From JBBQUP01 sp038212305 (lineage in GTDB: Bacteria > Bacteroidota > Bacteroidia > Bacteroidales > Marinilabiliaceae): a DNA stretch of 29,979 nucleotides. Made by a program: the position numbers and the translations under genes. The notes under the pieces were generated by a model. The model saw only the letters and a program-made list of their open reading frames with translations, had not been told where the DNA came from and did no database searches. Position 1 is the stretch's first letter, and each line of letters opens with the position of its first letter. The stretch lies in contig JBBQUP010000034.1 in the NCBI GenBank assembly GCA_038212305.1, positions 1-29,979 on the forward strand, in the 5' to 3' direction. Positions 1-6,307 of this stretch are shown here, piece by piece.

Positions 1-28
1 ATTTTACTCATAATCAAAACATTCCAAA

Positions 29-46
29 GTGGTCAAATTCGACCAC
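29..46. repeat. 18-bp inverted repeat, GTGGTC-N6-GACCAC
   Basis: A perfect inverted repeat with 6-base arms and the spacer AAATTC. It lies in the 291-bp gene-free stretch before the first gene. It could be an operator for that gene or for a gene left of the window. It is about 190 bp upstream of the predicted promoter, which is far for a simple operator. Nothing else recognisable was seen in positions 1-230. Confidence 0.3.
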
Positions 47-232
47 ATTAACTTCTAAATCTATCCAAATGTACTCTTTTTGATTCTGATTTTAAAATAA
101 TGATTCAACTATAGCAGGTAGTCTCTCGGCATTAAGCAAAACTCGAAAATTAAGAAAATAGTTCTGTAATATTAGAGATGTTTGTCATTAAAAACCCAAA
201 GTCATAAGATTTAAAAGTTATTAACAACCCTA

Positions 233-262
233 TTGGGACAAATAAAATATTTTATATATTTG
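233..262 (+). promoter_or_regulatory. Bacteroidota-type promoter of the barrel protein gene
   Basis: TTG at 233-235, a 19-base spacer, and TATATTTG at 255-262 match the Bacteroidota vegetative consensus TTG-N19-TAnnTTTG exactly. The start codon follows 29 bases later, so the leader is about 20-25 nt. The leader is AT-rich and has no Shine-Dalgarno sequence. Confidence 0.75.
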
Positions 263-291
263 TTTCCATTATTAACCTTTAATTATTTAAC

Positions 292-759
292 ATGAAAAAA
301 TTAATTTTATTAGTGGTAGTTTTAGCTGGTTTTTCTGTGGTTGCTTCTGCTCAAATTAAGTTTGGCGGCGGTTTATCTTATGGCACCGAAGCTAAAAACT
401 TAGGTTTTAATGTACGTGGAGAATATGTTATTAATGATCAAATTTCGATTGTTCCAGGATTTACTTATTTCCTACCTAAAGACCTTATTACTTGGTGGGA
501 ATTAAATGCTGATGTTCATTATGGTTTTAATGAGAAATTTTATGGATTGGGTGGTTTGAATTATACGACTGTAAAAATTGATTTACCTGAAGAATTTGGT
601 TTTTTGGGAGCTGCGATAGATAATTCTAGCTCTGAAATTGGTTTAAACCTAGGTGCTGGTTATAAATTTACTGATAAGTTTTTTGGTGAAGCTAAATATG
701 TATTAGGTAGTGCCGATCAATTAACTTTAACTGTTGGAATTCTTTTTGGAGGAAAATAA
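292..759 (+). CDS. small outer-membrane beta-barrel protein
   Basis: A 155-residue secreted protein. Residues 1-20 are a classic signal peptide (Lys-Lys, a hydrophobic core, then SASA-type ending), and cleavage would leave Gln at +1, as is usual for signal peptidase I substrates in Bacteroidota. The mature part alternates polar and aromatic or hydrophobic residues in about eight amphipathic strands separated by Gly/Asn/Asp turns (GGGLSYG, LGGLNYT, LNLGAGYKF, TLTVGILFGG). This fits a small porin-like or OmpX/OmpW-sized barrel in the outer membrane. It is a single-gene unit with its own promoter and terminator. The specific function is unknown. The barrel assignment rests on strand pattern, signal peptide and size, not on a recognised subfamily. 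Confidence 0.75.
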   Translation: MKKLILLVVVLAGFSVVASAQIKFGGGLSYGTEAKNLGFNVRGEYVINDQISIVPGFTYFLPKDLITWWELNADVHYGFNEKFYGLGGLNYTTVKIDLPEEFGFLGAAIDNSSSEIGLNLGAGYKFTDKFFGEAKYVLGSADQLTLTVGILFGGK

Positions 760-780
760 GTATTTCATCAAACTTTTATC

Positions 781-807
781 AAAAGCCGGCTCTAGGGTCG
801 GCTTTTT
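781..807 (+). terminator. rho-independent terminator after the barrel gene
   Basis: AAAAGCCG and CGGCTTTT form a GC-containing stem around a short loop and are followed by a T tract. The left arm is preceded by A residues, so it may also stop transcripts arriving from the minus strand (higA and the rnhB remnant). Confidence 0.8.
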
Positions 808-810
808 GTA

Positions 811-914
811 TTTTAAAACAACCTCAACTGCTCATCTCCACCTAATAAATTGTAGCTCATGCGGTGCAAGTGTGCTACGCCATGCAGTTTAATTGCTAGT
901 TGATGTACTTTTGT
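811..914 (-). pseudogene. duplicated 3' end of rnhB (remnant)
   Basis: This stretch aligns without gaps to 2109-2212, the last ~33 codons and stop of rnhB, with 94 of 104 bases identical by my count. It keeps the reading frame and stop: 29 of 33 residues match, including the end LLGGDEQLRLF. It has no start and no upstream gene body, because the higA stop codon begins three bases further on. The ten mismatches are concentrated in the half nearest higA. I interpret it as the outer copy of a long target duplication made when the toxin-antitoxin segment (about 915-2108) entered at the 3' end of rnhB. Confidence 0.85.
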
Positions 915-916
915 GC

Positions 917-1285
917 CTATTGTATTAGTTGATAATCTTTAATCAATAAATTAGAAGATAAATTTAAGCGAGTTGCCAACTTTCTAATCATATCAACGGT
1001 CAATCTGCGTTTACGGTTTAAAATCTCCGAAACTCTGCTTTTTCCACCTATCTCTGTAATCAAATCTATTTGTTTAAGATGCATTTCTTCCATTCGTATC
1101 TTAATCGCTTCTATCGGGTCTGGTGCTTCAATCGGATAATGTTTATTTTCAAAATCGTCGATCATTAATCCAAGTATTTCAAGCTCATCACTCTCTGGAG
1201 CACCCAGTTTTGCATCAAAAATTTCTTCCAATCTGATTAATGCCTCTCTGTAATCGATCTCTGTTTTTATTGGTTTTAGCTCCAT
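917..1285 (-). CDS. higA: HigA-type antitoxin, XRE-family HTH protein
   Basis: A 122-residue antitoxin of a type II toxin-antitoxin pair. The N-terminal half (about 1-60) is an acidic toxin-binding segment with the REALIRLEEIFDAKLG-like pattern typical of this HigA subfamily. The C-terminal half (about 62-115) is a helix-turn-helix: a QIDLITEIGGKSRVSEILN-like helix pair followed by LTVDMIRKLATRLN. It should neutralise the upstream HigB and repress the shared promoter. It is the second gene of the pair, with 11 bases between the toxin stop and this start, the usual HigBA order (toxin first). Its stop lies three bases from the duplicated rnhB end, so it forms the very edge of the inserted segment. 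Confidence 0.88.
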   Translation of the reverse strand: MELKPIKTEIDYREALIRLEEIFDAKLGAPESDELEILGLMIDDFENKHYPIEAPDPIEAIKIRMEEMHLKQIDLITEIGGKSRVSEILNRKRRLTVDMIRKLATRLNLSSNLLIKDYQLIQ

Positions 1286-1296
1286 AATTACAAATT

Positions 1297-1593
1297 TTAA
1301 ATATTGTTTGCATTTATTTCATCATAGTCCAAATGTGTTCCAATGAATCGTACAAATGCCAATTGATGCTCGAAATTGAACTTAATCACCAATCGAAATG
1401 AATTTCCTTTAATATTAAAAACAATTCTACTGTCTTTTAAAATACTTGCATTTGCATAACTCTTTTTAACATCATTTGGTGTTTTCCAATCCGAACTCAT
1501 TGCAGTATCATACCATGTTTTTAAGTACTGTTCCGAATCTGGATATTTCGCCCAAAACTCTCTCAAAGTGCTTTTTGCAAATATTCTTTTCAT
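1297..1593 (-). CDS. higB: HigB-family toxin, ribosome-dependent mRNA interferase
   Basis: A 98-residue basic protein with the HigB_toxin (PF09907-type) pattern: N-terminal KRIFAKSTLREFW, a central Trp/Lys-rich segment with NDVKKSYANASIL, then RIVFNIKGNSFRLVIKFNF and the C-terminal RFIGTHLDYDEI. Proteins of this family bind ribosomes and cleave mRNA unless bound by their antitoxin. The RelE-like fold and the conserved C-terminal H-x-x-Y-D region are visible, and length is normal for the family, so the toxin looks intact. It starts the two-gene operon with higA. The preceding 500 bases belong to the same inserted segment and hold no other convincing gene. Confidence 0.88.
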   Translation of the reverse strand: MKRIFAKSTLREFWAKYPDSEQYLKTWYDTAMSSDWKTPNDVKKSYANASILKDSRIVFNIKGNSFRLVIKFNFEHQLAFVRFIGTHLDYDEINANNI

Positions 1594-1595
1594 AG

Positions 1596-1625
1596 TTTAC
1601 AATCAGGAAACAAAGTTAATGTAAA
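1596..1625 (-). promoter_or_regulatory. higBA promoter with candidate operator
   Basis: On the minus strand TAACTTTG (plus positions 1611-1618) matches the -7 consensus TAnnTTTG, about 18 bases before the higB start. It is bracketed by an inverted repeat, TTTACA (1596-1601 on the plus strand) and TGTAAA (1620-1625). An inverted repeat that straddles the -7 box of a toxin-antitoxin operon is the expected place for autorepression by HigA. No clear -33 TTG is present. Confidence 0.5.
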
Positions 1626-1793
1626 ATTCCCAAATCGAGAACATTTTTTTGGAGAATATTTCTATTGAAATTTTGCCAATAATGATTATGTGTCATTGGC
1701 TTTAGTCCTAAGTTATGGATTTGTTACATTGACAGATAATGAAGATAAAAAGGGTTAATTTTTTTTTGAGGTGCTATGACAATATGCAAGTTT

Positions 1794-1883
1794 ATCTTTG
1801 AGCAACTTTGTGTTGACTTTGTGAATCTTCGTGTGATAGCTATTTCACAAAGGACTCAAAGATCCACAAAGTTTCACAAAGAT
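1794..1883. repeat. ~90-bp imperfect palindrome, REP/MITE-like
   Basis: The left arm carries ATCTTTGAG, CTTTGTG and CTTTGTG. The right arm carries the complementary CACAAAG, CTCAAAGAT, CACAAAG and CACAAAGAT. The symmetry centre is at ATAGCTAT, 1836-1843, and the arms pair with only a few mismatches. Similar CTTTGTG/CACAAAG palindromes are, from memory, frequent in intergenic regions of Bacteroidota. It could fold as a long hairpin or be a small non-autonomous mobile element. It lies inside the segment delimited by the rnhB duplication. Confidence 0.6.
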
Positions 1884-2110
1884 TAATATAGTAGAAGTTT
1901 TAAATGTTGTGTATATCATATATGTTTTTGCGTATTTAAAACTAGGCAATTATAAACTAGGCTTGCTTTTAAACTTACATGTTGCTGTCCTTAAAAAAGA
2001 AAATAAAAAAGAAGAAAAAAGCAGTAGCACCTCAAAAAAAGAATTAACCATAAAAAGAGTAAATCAAATGTGTTTGGAGTTGCGGTTAAAGGAGATTTTT
2101 TAATTTATTT

Positions 2111-2716
2111 TTAAAACAACCTCAACTGCTCATCTCCACCCAATAAATTGTAGCTCATGCGGTGTAAGGGCGTTACGCCATGCAGTTTAATTGCTTGCCT
2201 ATGCACTTTTGTTGGGTAAGCTTTGTTTTTATGCCAGTTATATTGCGGGTATTGTTGGGCTAATTGTTCCATTAATGCATCGCGATGGGTTTTTGCCAAA
2301 ACACTGGCGGCAGCTATATTCATGTATTTACCATCGCCTTTTACTACGCAAGTGTGCTTTATTGATGCATATTTCTTAAAACGATTGCCATCAACAATAA
2401 TGTATTCGGGTATTGTACTGAGTTTTTCTAATGCCCTATGCATTGCCAAAATTGAGGCATTTAAAATGTTGATTTTATCAATCTCCACATTGTCCACAAT
2501 ACCAATACCAAAGGCAATTGCTTCGTTTTCAATTATTGGGCGAAGCACATTGCGTTGTTTTTCGGTTAATAGTTTTGAGTCGTTTAACCAAGGATGATTA
2601 AAACCAAGAGGTAAAATAACCGCTGCAGCTACTACTGGCCCTGCTAGGCAGCCTCTGCCGGCCTCATCGCAGCCCGCTTCAAGCACGTTGGTGTTCATGG
2701 AGTGCAGCAAGGCCAT
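2111..2716 (-). CDS. rnhB: ribonuclease HII
   Basis: A 201-residue enzyme that cuts the RNA strand of RNA/DNA hybrids and starts removal of single ribonucleotides from DNA. The N-terminal catalytic motif GCDEAGRGCLAGPVVAAAV (about residues 15-33) carries the first Asp/Glu pair. SKLLTEKQR follows, then VDGN in mid-protein and ASVLAKTHRD near residue 140, which are the remaining conserved blocks of the family. Length is normal. The start is only four bases after the stop of the M28 gene upstream, so the two are probably co-transcribed. The last 33 codons occur a second time at 811-914, and the gene here is the complete copy. A Met at residue 7 is an alternative start. Confidence 0.95.
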   Translation of the reverse strand: MALLHSMNTNVLEAGCDEAGRGCLAGPVVAAAVILPLGFNHPWLNDSKLLTEKQRNVLRPIIENEAIAFGIGIVDNVEIDKINILNASILAMHRALEKLSTIPEYIIVDGNRFKKYASIKHTCVVKGDGKYMNIAAASVLAKTHRDALMEQLAQQYPQYNWHKNKAYPTKVHRQAIKLHGVTPLHRMSYNLLGGDEQLRLF

Positions 2717-2720
2717 GATG

Positions 2721-3713
2721 TTAATTTGTTAATACAACAGTTAAAACTGTTTGACCCACTGCTTTTAACGTGTTCCTATCAATAATATCCATCGTATCGT
2801 TGTGCGTGTGCCAATAAGTTCCAAAGCTTGATGATGAGGCTGGATCGTATTGAATAATATCAACCATTGGTATTTTAAGGTATTTATTTACATACACATG
2901 GTCATCGGTAATCATACCACCTGAGTGATAAGGGAAATAGCTCCCATAACCTATTTTGTTAGCAGTATCCCATATTTTTTTCACAATATGTGGCGCAACA
3001 TCAACCGAGAATTGCTCTTGGAAAAAGGTAGCTTGTGCAGCTCCAACCATATCTAATAAAATGCCATAACGAGCATAGTAGTTTTTTACATGTGGATTTT
3101 TTGCCCAATACTGGCTTCCTAAACACCAGGTATCTTCTTTGTATTCAATTTCTAGATGGTCGGGAGTGCCATAATCTTCTGCATCAAAAAACACAATATC
3201 AATGCCTATTGGTAAGTCGAGCTGTTGTAACTGACGGGCAATTTCAAGCAATATTCCAACTCCACTGGCACCATCGTTGGCACCATCAATGGCTTGATTG
3301 CGTTTGCTTGGATCCGGATCGTGATCGGCAAAAGGTCGAGAATCCCAGTGTGCACAAAGCAATACTCTATCGTTTGAGGTTGGGTTGTAGCTCCCAATAA
3401 TGTTTTTCGATTGAAGGAGTGTTTGATCAAATGCCCGTAATTCGGCCTCTTGTACAAAAACCTTTGCTCCAAAACTTTTCAGTTTATCCGATAAATAGGC
3501 CGAACAATTTCTATGAGCTTGCGTGTTGGGAACTCGTGGTCCAAATGCTACCTGTGCACGGGTGTATTCGTAGGCACTATCGGCATTAAAGTCGGGAATC
3601 GCTATTTTTTTCTCAACCTCGGTTGATCGACTTCCGTTGTTTTTCAATGGAGTGTGACAGGCAACAGCGAGAGATATAACGAGGGGAAATGCTAATATAT
3701 TTCTGATTGTCAT
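2721..3713 (-). CDS. M28-family lipoprotein, glutaminyl-peptide cyclotransferase-like
   Basis: A 330-residue lipoprotein: a short signal peptide ends in LAVAC, with Cys19 as lipid anchor. The M28 zinc-peptidase fold is clear: AHWDSRP (121-127), the DGANDGASGVG loop (143-153), FFDAEDYG (176-182), WCLGSQYW (197-203) and WHTHNDT (301-307). By analogy with animal-type glutaminyl cyclases, Asp147, Glu179 and His302 would bind one zinc. The GANDGASG...EDYG...WHT pattern matches the bacterial QCs of Bacteroidota (as in Porphyromonas), which convert N-terminal Gln of exported proteins to pyroglutamate. In this group most signal peptidase I substrates start with Gln, as do two proteins in this window. 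A true aminopeptidase cannot be excluded. It is upstream of and close to rnhB. Confidence 0.82.
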   Translation of the reverse strand: MTIRNILAFPLVISLAVACHTPLKNNGSRSTEVEKKIAIPDFNADSAYEYTRAQVAFGPRVPNTQAHRNCSAYLSDKLKSFGAKVFVQEAELRAFDQTLLQSKNIIGSYNPTSNDRVLLCAHWDSRPFADHDPDPSKRNQAIDGANDGASGVGILLEIARQLQQLDLPIGIDIVFFDAEDYGTPDHLEIEYKEDTWCLGSQYWAKNPHVKNYYARYGILLDMVGAAQATFFQEQFSVDVAPHIVKKIWDTANKIGYGSYFPYHSGGMITDDHVYVNKYLKIPMVDIIQYDPASSSSFGTYWHTHNDTMDIIDRNTLKAVGQTVLTVVLTN

Positions 3714-3714
3714 G

Positions 3715-3850
3715 GGGATTATTGTTTAGGGGTTTGTAGTTTATGGGTTTATGGGTTTATAGTTTAGTTGTTTAGAGGTTAGGGTTTATTGTTTAGGAGT
3801 TTAGATGTTTATACTTTTCTCATGGTCTTGTGTCTCATTCTCATGTCTCA
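3715..3850. repeat. degenerate tandem repeats between cysS and the M28 gene
   Basis: Positions 3722-3810 consist of variants of GTTTAGGGGTTT and GTTTATGGGTTTATGG. Positions 3818-3857 repeat TCTCAT at spacings of 6-12 bases. This is low-complexity sequence without coding potential, of a kind that expands and contracts by slippage. It occupies the whole spacer between the cysS stop and the M28 start, and I see no standard promoter for the M28-rnhB pair within it. Confidence 0.6.
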
Positions 3851-3853
3851 TTC

Positions 3854-5326
3854 TCATTTTACTTCCCAAATCGCACCATCTTTTCCATCTTTTACTGTTA
3901 TGCCGGCTTTGGCTAGTTCATCGCGAATTTTATCAGCTGTTACATAATCTTTGTTCGCTTTTACTTGGGCTCGCCATTGTAAAACCAAGTCCATGGCGGT
4001 GGCTAGTTGTGTATCGGCTTCTTTGAACGATTCCATTTCGGGAGTTAATCCAAGCACTTCGAGAATAAAAGCGTTCAATAAATCTTTTAGCTGCTTCAAG
4101 TCATTTGCGGTAATCGAAAGTTGTCCAGCAGCCATGTTGTTTATGGCACGAGTGGCATCAAATAAATGAGCAATGAGTATGGGAGAGTTTAAATCGTCAT
4201 TCATGGCCGAATAACAGTTGTTTTCGAATTCAGCTACATTAAAATCCGACGATTTTGAAGGAGCTATTTTCTCAACCGTTTTGAGCGATTCAAGTAAGCG
4301 TTGCATACCTTTTTCGGCTGCCATCAGTGCTTCGTTCGAAAAATCGAGCGTACTACGATAATGCGCCTGAAGAATAAAAAAGCGGATAGTCATGGGCGAA
4401 TACGACTTTTGCAACATGGCATGATCGCCTGTTGTAAATTCCTCTAATGTGATGAAATTCCCTAGCGATTTCCCCATTTTTTGTCCATTAATGGTAATCA
4501 TGTTGTTATGCATCCAATAGCGCGCAGGTGTTTTGCCTTTGGCAATGGTGGATTGAGCTATCTCACACTCATGATGAGGAAATAGCAAATCCATTCCGCC
4601 ACCATGAATATCGAATTGATCGCCCAAGTATTTGGCACTCATGGCACTACACTCTAAATGCCAGCCGGGGAAGCCAGTGCTGTATTTCGATGGCCAGCGC
4701 ATAATGTGTTCGGGGCTGGCTTTTTTCCACAATGCAAAATCTAGGTTGCTGCGTTTCTCGCTTTGCCCATCTAATGCGCGTGTTGTACTTAATAAATCCT
4801 CAATAATTCGTCCCGATAGTTTGCCATAATGATGTTGCTGATGGTATTTCTCTACATCAAAATAAACCGATCCTTTACTTTCGTATGCAAATCCTTTATC
4901 TAAAATGGTATCTACCAACTCCAGCTGTTCAATAATATGACCCGATGCACGCGGCTCAATACTTGGGTTTAAAACATTGAGTTGATCCATGTATAGGTGG
5001 TAGCGATTGGTGTAATATTGCGCCACTTCCATGGGTTCTAAATCATCAAGTTTGGCTTTTTTTGCAATTTTATCATCTCCTTCATCCGCATCGTTTTCTA
5101 AATGACCAACATCGGTAATGTTGCGAACATATCGAACCTTGTAATCAAGGAATGTTAAATATCGAAACAATAAATCAAAGGTAATGGCTGCTCGTGCATG
5201 CCCTAAGTGAGGATCGCCATAAACGGTAGGGCCGCAAACATATAAGCCTACTTTTTTAGGGATGATAGGTGTAAATTCCTCTTTCTTTCGCGAAAGTGTA
5301 TTGTATATAAATAGCTTGTTGTTCAT
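3854..5326 (-). CDS. cysS: cysteinyl-tRNA synthetase
   Basis: A class I aminoacyl-tRNA synthetase of 490 residues that charges tRNA-Cys with cysteine. With the start at 5326, the signature CGPTVYGDPHLGH contains Cys31 and the HIGH-type motif HLGH (40-43). GWHLECSAMS gives Cys226, and FPHHECEIAQS gives His251 and Glu255, completing the zinc site that selects cysteine. KMGKS (283-287) is the KMSKS loop. The C-terminal DALR-type helical domain and tRNA-binding tail follow. An in-frame ATG seven codons upstream adds MILIFKQ. I prefer MNNKLFIYNT because it matches the usual N-terminus of the family. The gene has a ~240-nt leader with its own promoter. Confidence 0.96.
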   Translation of the reverse strand: MNNKLFIYNTLSRKKEEFTPIIPKKVGLYVCGPTVYGDPHLGHARAAITFDLLFRYLTFLDYKVRYVRNITDVGHLENDADEGDDKIAKKAKLDDLEPMEVAQYYTNRYHLYMDQLNVLNPSIEPRASGHIIEQLELVDTILDKGFAYESKGSVYFDVEKYHQQHHYGKLSGRIIEDLLSTTRALDGQSEKRSNLDFALWKKASPEHIMRWPSKYSTGFPGWHLECSAMSAKYLGDQFDIHGGGMDLLFPHHECEIAQSTIAKGKTPARYWMHNNMITINGQKMGKSLGNFITLEEFTTGDHAMLQKSYSPMTIRFFILQAHYRSTLDFSNEALMAAEKGMQRLLESLKTVEKIAPSKSSDFNVAEFENNCYSAMNDDLNSPILIAHLFDATRAINNMAAGQLSITANDLKQLKDLLNAFILEVLGLTPEMESFKEADTQLATAMDLVLQWRAQVKANKDYVTADKIRDELAKAGITVKDGKDGAIWEVK

Positions 5327-5565
5327 CTGTTTAAAAATTAGTATCAAGATTCAAGTATCAAGACATAAGACTGATTTACAGGGCTTAATTAAGTTGTATG
5401 ATGTCTTTAATCATTATCCTGTGTATTTAAAATCTAATCCTGATAGTTTTATCTGTTTACATTTTGTTTTTCAATGGCCACATGTAACTCGCCTTAATAA
5501 ACATCGGTGCGTGAATTTTGCACATGGCTCGTTTCAGCGATAATTGTTTTCAAGCGGTAAAAATA
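5327..5565 (-). other. long 5' leader of cysS
   Basis: About 240 bases separate the promoter from the cysS start. The leader contains a 22-codon frame at 5457-5525 that starts Met-Cys-Lys and ends with TAA. Near the gene it has a direct repeat of the type AAGTATCAAGA (plus-strand GTATCAAGA at 5341 and 5355). No T-box or other known riboswitch fold was recognised. The frame could be a leader peptide but has only one Cys codon, so an attenuation role is speculative. Confidence 0.35.
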
Positions 5566-5596
5566 CAAAATTATCGATAAAGGTTAAGCCTGCCAA
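5566..5596 (-). promoter_or_regulatory. promoter of cysS
   Basis: On the minus strand TTG (plus 5594-5596), a 20-base spacer and TAATTTTG (plus 5566-5573) match the Bacteroidota consensus. The -33 element lies inside the last codons of the upstream cysteine-cluster gene, so cysS can be transcribed independently of it. Confidence 0.65.
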
Positions 5597-6306
5597 TTGA
5601 AGTCGGTAGAAATAGATTTGCCATTGAACCAATCTTCTTGCAATTGGTATGCTGATAAGAGACTTGGCATGAAATATTCCATCCGATTTTCGGTGATTTT
5701 ATAACCTAATTCTCTTAAGCGCGATGCAAATCCTTCGTTCATATTGCGTCCTGCACGAAGTATAAAATCAAATAGTGCAGGGAATTGCTCAATTGATTCT
5801 TCGTGATTGAATCGTTTTAAGCATGTTTTTACATTCGAGGAAAGATAAATTCGGCATGCCATAGGCCGATGTTCATAAGCCGAACAAGCTCCATTGCTGA
5901 GCAAGGCACAGGGCTGATTTATTTTTAAAAGATCTGCGATTGGCTTGTTGTTGGTTTTTTCGGCTTTTTGGTTCGATATCTCTGTCATTATTCGAATCTC
6001 TTTCCGATTGAATGTAATATTTAAATGGGCAGTTAAGTAAATCATTTCATGCGTTGATGCAAAAACCGGTTGATGGCAGCACCACTCACATCCTTTGGCA
6101 CAATCAATTTTTGTGTTGGTTTGCTTGCATCTACTAATAAACGAATCAATTAAACCATCAATGGCTTCGTACATTTGTTTGATGGCAGTAAAAAGTTGGT
6201 CGGGAGTAAATTTTTCTTTAAGATTTCCATCTGCTAATCGATATCCATCTAAAAAAAACGCCTCTTCGATTGATTTATCATGAGGCGTTGAAAGATTATT
6301 GTGCAT
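5584..6306 (-). CDS. YkgJ-family cysteine-cluster protein
   Basis: A 240-residue cytoplasmic protein with the CxCxxCC-type metal-binding domain (PF03692-like). The first cluster has Cys69, Cys73, Cys76 and Cys77 in DCAKGCEWCCHQPV. The second is PCALL...GACSAYEHRPMACR, about residues 133-158, with the typical RPxxCR ending. The domain is thought to bind Zn or Fe. The family occurs in proteins of unknown role and near methyltransferases and flagellar lysine-modifying enzymes, and the biochemical function here is unknown. The gene starts one base after the stop of the MORN-like gene, indicating translational coupling and an operon of the two. Confidence 0.85.
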   Translation of the reverse strand: MHNNLSTPHDKSIEEAFFLDGYRLADGNLKEKFTPDQLFTAIKQMYEAIDGLIDSFISRCKQTNTKIDCAKGCEWCCHQPVFASTHEMIYLTAHLNITFNRKEIRIMTEISNQKAEKTNNKPIADLLKINQPCALLSNGACSAYEHRPMACRIYLSSNVKTCLKRFNHEESIEQFPALFDFILRAGRNMNEGFASRLRELGYKITENRMEYFMPSLLSAYQLQEDWFNGKSISTDFNWQA

Positions 6307-6307
6307 G

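Larger units (their letters stand above)
1594..2108. other. gene-poor part of the inserted segment
   Basis: This 515-bp stretch between the higB start and the rnhB stop carries the higBA promoter, a weak hairpin (GCCAAT at 1675-1680 against ATTGGC at 1695-1700), the ~90-bp palindrome at 1794-1883 and an A-rich tract near 1995-2045. The only open frames are a GTG-started frame at 1909-2103 and an internal lysine-rich 22-codon frame. Both look like by-products of the A-rich tract, and I do not call a gene here. Confidence 0.6.

Noticed and set aside
1909..2103. 64-codon plus-strand frame, GTG start, Lys/Glu-rich
   Set aside because: It arises from an A-rich tract, has no promoter or recognisable domain, and ends just at the rnhB stop on the opposite strand.
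2223..2597. 124-codon plus-strand frame inside rnhB
   Set aside because: Antisense shadow of rnhB, whose catalytic motifs are all on the minus strand.
3206..3472. Second minus-strand frame overlapping the M28 gene, as sign of a frameshift
   Set aside because: The M28 frame is continuous with all motifs in order, so no frameshift is needed.
5341..5365. GTATCAAGA direct repeats as a CRISPR-like unit
   Set aside because: Two partial copies 14 bases apart with no spacer structure. Simple short repeat in the cysS leader.
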